Origin: Candidatus Microgenomates bacterium
GTDB lineage: Bacteria; Patescibacteriota; Microgenomatia; 2-02-FULL-39-11
Direction of reading: 5' to 3'
DNA length: 5,511 bases
NCBI GenBank assembly: GCA_022866885.1
Contig: JALHWS010000001.1
Coordinates: 1 to 5,511, forward strand
The stretch's first letter is position 1, and the number at the start of each line of letters is the position of its first letter. The translations under genes were made by a program, and so were the position numbers. Positions 1 to 5,511 of the stretch are shown one piece after another. A model generated the notes under the pieces. That model ran no database searches. It was not told where the DNA came from and saw only the letters and a list, made by a program, of their open reading frames with translations.

Positions 1-515
1 AACTGGCGCATATCCGGGAAATTACGGGTATAACGAATCCGAATGTTAATTCCTATAAAAGATTAACACCCGGCTATGAAGCCCCTGTTTATGTTTGTTG
101 GGCAAGAATAAACAGGTCAGCCTTGATAAGAGTGCCTAAAATTTCAAGAGGATTAGAATCAAAGGCAACGCGTCTTGAGATACGCTGCCCTGATCCGTCA
201 AATAATCCGTATCTCGCTTTTGCTGTTTTACTCAAAGCAGGACTTGAAGGAATTAAAAATAAACTTAAAGCGCCTTCTGCAGTAGAAGAAAATCTTTATC
301 AGTTTGATGATGAGAAGTTGGCAAAATATTATATTACCAAACTGCCGGTATCTCTTTGGGAAGCAATTGAAGAGATGAAAAAAGGAAGAATTGTCCGAGA
401 AGTATTTGGTGAACATGCCTGGAAAAGATATCTTGAGGCCAAGACCGCCGAATGGGATAGTTTCCGGATTAGCGTCACCGATTGGGAAATAGACCGGTAT
501 CTGAAAATCCTGTAA
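1..515 (+). CDS. glnA: Glutamine synthetase type I, C-terminal part (5' truncated by window edge)
   Basis: Glutamine synthetase makes glutamine from glutamate, ammonia and ATP in the cytoplasm. Only the last 170 residues are present; the reading frame begins at base 3 and is open from the window edge to TAA. Seen: the catalytic-domain signature NPNVNSYKRL-TPGYEAP, then NRSALIRVP with its substrate-binding arginine, then RLEIRCPDPSNNPYLAF, whose Glu and second Arg match the metal and phosphate-binding positions of the family. The tail (FGEHAWKRYLEAKTAEWDSFR, then VTDWEIDRYL) matches the shorter GSI-alpha style better than the adenylylated GSI-beta style, although a Tyr occurs in ENLYQF near the usual adenylylation region. 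The TTG at 123 is internal and is not the start. The gene lies directly upstream of gatC, so it could supply glutamine to the amidotransferase encoded next. Family assignment is secure; the subtype is inferred. Confidence 0.96.
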   Translation, partial: LAHIREITGITNPNVNSYKRLTPGYEAPVYVCWARINRSALIRVPKISRGLESKATRLEIRCPDPSNNPYLAFAVLLKAGLEGIKNKLKAPSAVEENLYQFDDEKLAKYYITKLPVSLWEAIEEMKKGRIVREVFGEHAWKRYLEAKTAEWDSFRISVTDWEIDRYLKIL

Positions 516-554
516 CTTATTATCCTCTGGATAAAATTGCCTAATCAGGCTAAA

Positions 555-869
555 ATGAGAGATATGGTGAAAGATAAAAATTCCCTGACACTGGAGGAAG
601 TAAAACATGTGGCGAAGTTGGCTAAATTAAATTTATCAGGGGAAGAGTTGCTAAAATTCCAAAAACAACTTTCCGGAATTATCGATTACATAAACAAATT
701 GAAGGAAGTCAATACGGATGAAGTGGAACCGACCAGCCAAGTGACGAACCTGGAAAATGTTTTCCGCGAAGACGAAGTTAAGCCCTCATTAACCCAGAAA
801 GAAGTTTTGTCAAACACAAACAGCTCATATAATGGTTGTTTTAAAGTTAAGGCGATATTTCAGGAATAA
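555..869 (+). CDS. gatC: Asp/Glu-tRNA amidotransferase subunit C
   Basis: GatC is the small belt subunit that wraps GatA and stabilises its contact with GatB in the GatCAB complex. The protein shows the family core LTLEEVKHVAKLAKLNLS near the N-terminus, the helix QKQLSGIIDYINKLKEVNT, the segment EVEPTSQV, and the C-terminal FREDEVKPSLTQKEVLSN...FKVKAIF that normally threads along GatA. From ATG 555 it is 104 residues, against about 95-100 usual. The start is uncertain: ATG 555 has a weak CAGG five bases upstream; ATG 564 and GTG 567 follow GAGAG; TTG 537 would add six residues with no family support. All choices keep the conserved domain. The gene follows glnA after a short gap and ends three bases before gatA. 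Function is secure; the exact start is not. Confidence 0.93.
   Translation: MRDMVKDKNSLTLEEVKHVAKLAKLNLSGEELLKFQKQLSGIIDYINKLKEVNTDEVEPTSQVTNLENVFREDEVKPSLTQKEVLSNTNSSYNGCFKVKAIFQE
862..866 (+). promoter_or_regulatory. Ribosome binding site for gatA
   Basis: AGGAA lies six bases upstream of ATG 873 and overlaps the last codons and stop region of gatC. It is the clearest Shine-Dalgarno sequence at any of the gene starts in the window and supports the gatA start chosen. Confidence 0.65.
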
Positions 870-872
870 TCT

Positions 873-2249
873 ATGGAGTTGTATCAATTATCTTTAAAAG
901 AACTGATTGAAGGATTAAAAGACAAAAAATTCACCCGGAAAGAAATATTAGTGAGTTTTTATACAAGAATTCAAAAAATCAATCCTATTGTTAACGCTTT
1001 TTTAACAGTTATTGGTGGAAATAATTGGAATGACAAAGAAGGAGAGTTATCCGGCATTCCGGTGGGTTTTAAAGACATCTATGTCACAAAAGACATTAGA
1101 ACTACCGCGGGAAGTAAAGTACTGGAAAATTATATTCCTCAATATAATTCTACGGTGGTTCAAAAATTGGTAAGTAAAGGCGCCACAATTGTCGGGAAGA
1201 CTAACCAGGATGCATGGGCCCACGGTTCTTCCGGAGAAAATTCCGATTTCGCTCCAACGAAAAATCCCTGGAATATTGATTATGTGCCTGGAGGTTCATC
1301 AAGCGGATCAGCGGTTGCGGTAGCCGCGGGTATGTGTCCGGTGGCTTTTGGTACGGATACCGGGGGTTCCATCAGATTACCGGCCTCATTTTGCAATGTC
1401 GTTGGATTAAAGCCAACCTACGGAAGGGTATCAAGATATGGAATTATCGCTATGGCTTCATCCCACGATTCGATCGGGCATTTTACCAGAACTGTTTATG
1501 ATAATGCTCTTATTCTAAATATGACTGCCGGAAAAGATCCGTGTGATGCCACGACAAGCAATACGAATGTACCTGATTATACGAAAAATATAAAAAATGG
1601 TGTCAAAGGATTAAAAATCGGCTTACCAAAGGAGTATCTTGCCAAAGGTATTGATCCGAATGTAGAAAAAATATTCAAACAGGTTTTGCAAAAGTACGAA
1701 GGCTTGGGAGCCAAGATTATTGATATTTCCCTTCCGCATACGGAATATGCTTTAGCGGTCTATTATATAATCCAACCCTCGGAAGTCTCATCTAATTTAG
1801 CCAGATATGACGGCATAAGATTCGGCAATGATAGAAATCGTTTCGGGCAAGAGGCGATAAGGAGAATTATGTTGGGTACTTATACCTTATCCGCTGGTTA
1901 CTATGACGCATATTATCTTAAAGCGATGAAAGTGAGAACACTTTTAATCCAGGATTTCAAAAAAGCCTATGAAAAAGTTGATGTGATTATTACTCCGGTC
2001 TCGCCGACACTGCCGTTTAAATTCGGTGAAAAAACGGATAATCCGCTGGCTATGTATTTATCTGATATTTTAACTGTAACAATGAATCTGGCCGGTGTTC
2101 CGGCGTTATCAATCCCCGGTGGTTTTGTCAGAGGTTTACCGGTCGGTTTTCAGATCGTTGGCCCGAATTTCAGCGAAGATTTACTATATCAGGTGGGATA
2201 CGCTTATGAACAGGTGACGGACTGGCATAAACAAAAACCAAAACTATAA
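873..2249 (+). CDS. gatA: Asp/Glu-tRNA amidotransferase subunit A (glutaminase)
   Basis: GatA hydrolyses glutamine and passes the ammonia through a channel to GatB. It belongs to the amidase signature family with a Ser-cisSer-Lys triad. All three residues are visible: Lys67 in GIPVGFKD, cis-Ser142 in PGGSSSGSA, and nucleophile Ser166 in TDTGGSIRLPA. The spacing Lys-to-Ser of 99 and Ser-to-Ser of 24 equals that of known family members. Also present are GLKPTYGRVSRYG (178-190), the glutamine-binding region RRIMLGTYTLSAGYYDAYY (330-348) and SDILTVTMNLAGVPALSIPGG (397-417). At 458 residues it is shorter than the usual ~485. Two losses explain this: about 12 residues before the catalytic Lys, and about 16 in the loop at FGNDRNRFGQEA. 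Both losses are recalled in related Patescibacteria, which is inference. The start has a good AGGAA site, and the stop overlaps the gatB start. Confidence 0.97.
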   Translation: MELYQLSLKELIEGLKDKKFTRKEILVSFYTRIQKINPIVNAFLTVIGGNNWNDKEGELSGIPVGFKDIYVTKDIRTTAGSKVLENYIPQYNSTVVQKLVSKGATIVGKTNQDAWAHGSSGENSDFAPTKNPWNIDYVPGGSSSGSAVAVAAGMCPVAFGTDTGGSIRLPASFCNVVGLKPTYGRVSRYGIIAMASSHDSIGHFTRTVYDNALILNMTAGKDPCDATTSNTNVPDYTKNIKNGVKGLKIGLPKEYLAKGIDPNVEKIFKQVLQKYEGLGAKIIDISLPHTEYALAVYYIIQPSEVSSNLARYDGIRFGNDRNRFGQEAIRRIMLGTYTLSAGYYDAYYLKAMKVRTLLIQDFKKAYEKVDVIITPVSPTLPFKFGEKTDNPLAMYLSDILTVTMNLAGVPALSIPGGFVRGLPVGFQIVGPNFSEDLLYQVGYAYEQVTDWHKQKPKL

Positions 2250-3727
2250 TGAATAATTTTGAACCGATCATCGGACTTGAGATCCATGTTGAGTTAAAAA
2301 CGAAATCGAAAATGTTTTGCGGCTGCAACGCCGATTATTTCGGTCATGAACCCAATACCCACTGTTGTCCGGTTTGCCTGGGATTGCCGGGTGCTTTGCC
2401 GGTTCCCAATAGGCGCGCGGTTGAATGGTGTGTCATGTTGGGGTTGGCCCTAAACTGCGAAATCCCTCTTTTATCCAAATTTGACAGGAAGAATTATTTT
2501 TACCCGGACCTGCCGAAAGGATACCAAATATCTCAATACGATAAACCTTTTTGTGTGAATGGATGGATGGAGATATACATTAAAGATGTCATTTCGAACG
2601 AAGTGAGAAATCCAGGCAGTATAGCTGCCGTAAAAAATATACGTTTCGCTAGATCTCTCGCTAATGCTCGAGATGACAATGGTAGCAAAAAGACTATTAG
2701 AATTCGACGGGTGCATATGGAAGAGGATACTGGGAAACTTCTCCATGGGGTCGTCAACGGAGAAAAATGCACCTTAATCGATTTCAACAGAAGCAGTGTG
2801 CCGTTGGTGGAGATCGTGACGGAGCCGGATATCAGAAGCAGTGACGAAGCGAAGATTTTCCTGAAAAAACTTTATCAAATAATCCGCTATTTGGGAATCT
2901 CCGACGCGGATATGGTGAAAGGAAGCATGAGGCTGGAGCCAAATATTTCGGTGGGGATTGCCGCGTCGCCTTCGGCTCCTCGCAATGACAATAATAAGGA
3001 ATCAGAATTACCTTCTTATAAAGTTGAAGTAAAGAATATAAACTCCTTTAACTTCGTCAAAAAAGCGATTGATTATGAGATTGAAAGGCAGATAGAGATA
3101 CTGGAAAGAGGAGAGATTCCGAAACAGGAAACCAGAGGTTGGGATGAGAAAAAAGGAATTACTTACTCCCAAAGAAGCAAAGAGGAAGCCCACGATTACC
3201 GGTATTTTCCCGAACCGGATATTCCACCAATAAGATGGACAACTGACCAAATTACAAAATATAAATTACAAATACCGGAATTACCGGATAAAAAATTAAA
3301 GAGATTTATAAAAGAATACGGACTTTCAGAATATGATGCGGCCATATTGACCGAAGAAAAAGAAGTGGCGGAATATTATGAATCTGGAATTAAGAATTAT
3401 GAATTAAGAATTAAGAATGAAAAGGTAAATATTACACCAAAAATAATCGCAAATTGGATTATCAATAAAAAAGTAAATATCTCAAGAGTAACGCCTGAAG
3501 AATTAGTTAAATTAATTTCCCAGAAACAACAGACGGTGCAAATAGATGAAAAAGAGCTGGATAAAATAATCGATGAGATTTTATCTGACAATCAAAAAGC
3601 AGTTAATGATTATAAAGCCGGGAAGACGCAGGTATTGATGTTTTTGTTAGGGATGGTAATGCGCGGGCTTGCCGGGAAGGGAGATACGGCTTTGATTAGA
3701 AAACTCCTCGAAAAAAGACTACAATAA
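2249..3727 (+). CDS. gatB: Asp/Glu-tRNA amidotransferase subunit B with three repeat-derived in-frame insertions
   Basis: GatB phosphorylates the side chain of tRNA-bound Glu or Asp using ATP, then amidates it with ammonia from GatA. Seen: GLEIHVEL (9-16), a zinc site of Cys24, Cys26, Cys40 and Cys43, FDRKNYFYPDLPKGYQISQYD (78-98), the kinase motif HMEEDTGKLLH (156-166), VPLVEIVTEPDIRS, KVEVKNINSF (258-267) and DYRYFPEPDIPP, so the active site looks intact. The C-terminal helical (YqeY-like) tRNA-binding domain starts near 360. The 492-residue length looks ordinary but hides insertions: residues 114-143 (a 90 bp palindromic element), about 237-250 (a GC-rich repeat arm) and about 380-391 (heptamer repeats). 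A family segment of about 30-35 residues also seems missing near 425. ATG 2249 overlaps the gatA stop in TAATG with no clear Shine-Dalgarno, which suggests translational coupling. Family is certain; tolerance of the insertions is inferred from the unbroken frame. Confidence 0.97.
   Translation: MNNFEPIIGLEIHVELKTKSKMFCGCNADYFGHEPNTHCCPVCLGLPGALPVPNRRAVEWCVMLGLALNCEIPLLSKFDRKNYFYPDLPKGYQISQYDKPFCVNGWMEIYIKDVISNEVRNPGSIAAVKNIRFARSLANARDDNGSKKTIRIRRVHMEEDTGKLLHGVVNGEKCTLIDFNRSSVPLVEIVTEPDIRSSDEAKIFLKKLYQIIRYLGISDADMVKGSMRLEPNISVGIAASPSAPRNDNNKESELPSYKVEVKNINSFNFVKKAIDYEIERQIEILERGEIPKQETRGWDEKKGITYSQRSKEEAHDYRYFPEPDIPPIRWTTDQITKYKLQIPELPDKKLKRFIKEYGLSEYDAAILTEEKEVAEYYESGIKNYELRIKNEKVNITPKIIANWIINKKVNISRVTPEELVKLISQKQQTVQIDEKELDKIIDEILSDNQKAVNDYKAGKTQVLMFLLGMVMRGLAGKGDTALIRKLLEKRLQ
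2588..2677 (+). repeat. 90 bp imperfect palindromic element inserted in frame in gatB
   Basis: The ends are GTCAT (2588-2592) and ATGAC (2673-2677). The left arm 2588-2612 matches the reverse complement of the right arm 2651-2677 at about 19 of 25 positions with a one-base gap. The centre holds a small hairpin, GGCAG at 2615-2619 and CTGCC at 2625-2629. The length is exactly 30 codons, encoding VISNEVRNPG...RSLANARDDN. Removing it joins KD to NGSKKT and restores near-normal spacing for the beta-hairpin before HMEED. The arm resembles the dispersed GTCATTCCGAACGAAGTGAG-type repeats known from many bacterial genomes. No target-site duplication is visible. Confidence 0.85.
2956..2990 (+). repeat. 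GC-rich dispersed-repeat arm inside gatB
   Basis: This 35-base stretch begins GATTGCCGCG and ends CTCGCAATGACA. Terminal ATTGC (2957-2961) and GCAAT (2982-2986) are inverted, with an inner GCC-TTC-GGC hairpin at 2968-2976. It is about 63% GC within AT-rich flanks. It resembles one arm of a widespread bacterial dispersed repeat usually seen between genes. It is translated as IAASPSAPRND in place of the short variable loop between EPNISV and the LPxYKVEVKN motif of GatB. Confidence 0.8.
3387..3421 (+). repeat. Five tandem heptamers (GAATTAA type) inside gatB
   Basis: The units are GAATTAA (3387), GAATTAT (3394), GAATTAA (3401), GAATTAA (3408) and GAATGAA (3415). A degenerate GAATCTG precedes them at 3380. 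The array contains no C at all. It is translated as IKNYELRIKNE and lengthens the link between YYES and the family's NW motif by roughly 10 residues. Heptamer tandem arrays of this kind are known in bacterial genomes, for example the STRR repeats of cyanobacteria. Confidence 0.85.
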
Positions 3728-3732
3728 ACAAG

Positions 3733-5511
3733 ATGTCTGATTTTGTTCACCTTCACACCCATACGGAATTTTCACTTCTGGACGGATTGACGAAAATAAA
3801 AAACTTGTTCGCAAGGACTAAAGAGTTAGGGATGGACAGTATTGCCATTACCGATCACGGTTCGATGTACGGGGTGGTGAAGTTTTTTTTGAGAGGGAAA
3901 GAAGCCGGCATCAAACCGATTATCGGAGTAGAAGCATATCAGGCGGCCAGGAGCCGGTTTGATAAACAGCAGGGAATTGATAATGACCAGTACCATTTGG
4001 TGCTTCTGGCGAAAAACAATACCGGTTACCAAAACCTAATGAAGTTGGTAACTCATGCCAACCTTGAAGGCTATTATTACAAACCCCGGATTGATCTTGC
4101 GCTTTTGAAAGATTACAGCGAAGGGATTATCTGTCTTTCCGCCTGCATGAACGGTGAAATTCCCCATCTTTTGGCCACCGGTCAGGACAGTCAGGCGGAA
4201 AAAAAGGCCAGGGAATTGATGGAAATTTTCCCCAAAGACCATTTTTATCTTGAACTTCAAGTGCATCCGAAACTTGAACAGCAGGATTTGGTAAACAAAA
4301 AATTAGTCCTTTTATCAAGGAAGTTGGGTTTGCCTCTGGTTGCCACCAATGATATCCATTATCTGGATGAAGAAGACGCCGAAGCCCAGGAAATCCTGTT
4401 GTGTGTCCAGACGCAACACACGATTTTGGAGTCGAAAAGACCGCTTTCGATGATCGCTTCTCCCGATTTTTATATGCGCAGTCCGGAAGAAATGAAAGGC
4501 CTTTTTATGCAATATCCGGAAGCGATTGAAAATACGGTCAAAATCGCCGAAATGTGTAATGTGGAAATAGAACTGGGAAAATGGATTTTACCGCATTTCG
4601 AAGTGCCGCAAAATGAAACTCCCGAAACTTATATCCGTAAATTATCCCATGACGGATTAGTAAGGCGTTTTGGACAAACGGATAGCGTTTTGGAGAAACG
4701 TTTGGAATATGAACTCAAAATCATTATCCAAAAAGGGTACCCGACTTATTTTCTGATTGTGGCTGATTTTGTCAACTGGGCAAAGACAAAAGGGATTGCG
4801 GTGGGGCCGGGGAGAGGTTCAGCCGCCGGCAGTTTAGTCGCTTATAGTCTGGGGATTACCGAACTTGATCCGTTGAAACACAATTTGCCTTTCGAAAGAT
4901 TTTTAAATCCTGACAGACCGTCACCGCCGGATATTGATCTGGATTTTGCTGATGACCGGCGGGATGAAGTCATTGCTTATGTAACGGAAAAATACGGCAG
5001 TGATAAAGTGGCCCAGATAATTACCTTCGGTACAATGGAAGCCCGCCAGGCAGTCAGGGATGTCGGTCGGGCACTGGGTATGCCTTATGCCCAACCCGAC
5101 AGGATTGCCAAGCTGATTCCGGTTGGTGCTCAGGGATTCCCCATGAGGATTGATAGAGCTAAAGAGATGTCAGCAGAATTAATGTATGCCTATAATAATG
5201 AACCGGAAACGAAAAAACTTTTGGATCTGGCCGAGAAATTGGAAGGAGTTGCCCGTCATGCTTCAGTCCATGCGGCCGGAATCGTGATTTCCGATAAACC
5301 TCTGACTTTCTATACACCTTTGCAGAAAGAAACCAAAGGAGAAAGGATTATTACCCAATATGACATGTATTGCCTTGATTTGAATGCGGCTGACGGGAAA
5401 GCAATCGGTTTGTTGAAGATGGATCTTTTAGGCCTTCGAAACTTAACTATTCTGGAAAACAGCATCAAATTTATCAAACAGACAAAAGGAATCAATCCTG
5501 ATCTTCGTCAG
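3733..5511 (+). CDS. dnaE: DNA polymerase III alpha subunit, N-terminal half (3' truncated by window edge)
   Basis: This is the replicative C-family DNA polymerase. The 593 codons present start at ATG 3733 and run open to the last base; full-length DnaE is usually about 1,000-1,200 residues. The N-terminal PHP domain keeps the full set of nine metal-binding positions: His8, His10, Asp17, His42, Glu67, His88, Cys138, Asp207 and His209. E. coli DnaE has lost part of this set, so here the domain could act as a metal-dependent proofreading exonuclease (inference). The polymerase core follows: GPGRGSAAGSLVAY (358-371), the catalytic pair Asp402 and Asp404 in PDIDLDF, SVHAAGIVIS (511-520), and the third aspartate, Asp564, in LLKMDLLGLRN. 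The start is fixed by the conserved VHLHTH at residues 5-10. It lies five bases after gatB with no clear Shine-Dalgarno, so coupled translation is likely. Confidence 0.97.
   Translation, partial: MSDFVHLHTHTEFSLLDGLTKIKNLFARTKELGMDSIAITDHGSMYGVVKFFLRGKEAGIKPIIGVEAYQAARSRFDKQQGIDNDQYHLVLLAKNNTGYQNLMKLVTHANLEGYYYKPRIDLALLKDYSEGIICLSACMNGEIPHLLATGQDSQAEKKARELMEIFPKDHFYLELQVHPKLEQQDLVNKKLVLLSRKLGLPLVATNDIHYLDEEDAEAQEILLCVQTQHTILESKRPLSMIASPDFYMRSPEEMKGLFMQYPEAIENTVKIAEMCNVEIELGKWILPHFEVPQNETPETYIRKLSHDGLVRRFGQTDSVLEKRLEYELKIIIQKGYPTYFLIVADFVNWAKTKGIAVGPGRGSAAGSLVAYSLGITELDPLKHNLPFERFLNPDRPSPPDIDLDFADDRRDEVIAYVTEKYGSDKVAQIITFGTMEARQAVRDVGRALGMPYAQPDRIAKLIPVGAQGFPMRIDRAKEMSAELMYAYNNEPETKKLLDLAEKLEGVARHASVHAAGIVISDKPLTFYTPLQKETKGERIITQYDMYCLDLNAADGKAIGLLKMDLLGLRNLTILENSIKFIKQTKGINPDLRQ

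Noticed and set aside
123..515. TTG at 123 as a gene start
   Set aside because: The same frame continues upstream to the window edge with perfect glutamine synthetase motifs, so this is an internal Leu codon.
520..534. Perfect 6 bp hairpin TTATCC-TCT-GGATAA just after the glnA stop
   Set aside because: The stem has only two G-C pairs and is not followed by a T-run on either strand, so I do not call it a rho-independent terminator.
537..869. TTG 537 as the gatC start
   Set aside because: It adds six residues with no family match and has only a weak TGGA upstream; ATG 555 or 564 fits GatC length better.
2588..2677. Intein or intron in gatB
   Set aside because: At 90 bp it is far too short for an intein or self-splicing intron, has no splicing motifs, and keeps the frame, so a translated repeat is the simpler reading.
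2471..2787. Two overlapping minus-strand open frames across gatB element 1
   Set aside because: They are shadows of gatB; the palindromic repeat happens to be stop-free in two reverse frames, and neither product shows a recognisable domain.
3387..3421. CRISPR-like array
   Set aside because: The units are contiguous 7-mers without spacers and lie within a coding frame.
3826..4512. Several minus-strand open frames across the dnaE PHP region, and one at 5310-5495
   Set aside because: They lie opposite strongly conserved dnaE codons and show no protein family features.
1..5511. A defence, toxin-antitoxin or mobile gene system
   Set aside because: All coding capacity is taken by recognisable housekeeping genes; no transposase, nuclease, antitoxin or phage gene is present.
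1..5511. UGA recoded to glycine as in Gracilibacteria
   Set aside because: No in-frame TGA occurs in any gene; all stops seen are TAA and proteins read normally with the standard bacterial code.

Overview
The window is a tightly packed, single-strand (+) run of housekeeping genes: the 3' end of a type I glutamine synthetase gene (glnA), then gatC, gatA and gatB for the tRNA-dependent amidotransferase GatCAB, then the first 593 codons of dnaE, the replicative DNA polymerase III alpha subunit, which runs off the right edge. There are no RNA genes, transposases, CRISPR arrays or phage genes, and no gene-free stretch longer than about 40 bases. All four stop codons seen are TAA, and no gene needs UGA to be read as sense.

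Layout: glnA ends at 515. gatC follows after a short gap, gatA starts 3 bases after gatC ends, gatB overlaps the gatA stop by one base (TAATG), and dnaE starts 5 bases after gatB. The spacing implies one polycistronic unit with translational coupling at gatA/gatB and gatB/dnaE. GatCAB converts misacylated Glu-tRNA(Gln) and/or Asp-tRNA(Asn) to the correct aminoacyl-tRNAs using ammonia released from glutamine, which glutamine synthetase makes, so the glnA-gat adjacency is metabolically sensible.

Organism: the compact layout, moderate-to-low GC, shortened GatA loops, a GatB with a CxC...CxxC zinc site and the DnaE style fit a candidate phyla radiation (Patescibacteria) bacterium, perhaps Microgenomates-like. 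This is inference from remembered family resemblance and is not proven by the window.

The standout is gatB. Its coding sequence carries three separate stretches of repeat-type DNA, all translated in frame: (1) an imperfect palindromic element of exactly 90 bp (GTCAT...ATGAC ends), (2) a GC-rich single arm of the common 'ATTGC...GCAATGAC' dispersed repeat, and (3) five tandem copies of a GAATTAA-like heptamer. Each lies where the GatB family normally has a surface loop, while catalytic and zinc motifs are intact. gatB also seems to lack about 30-35 residues in its C-terminal helical domain. This resembles the in-frame palindromic elements of Rickettsia, but with unrelated repeat types collecting in one essential gene. 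It is the part of the window most likely to be new biology.
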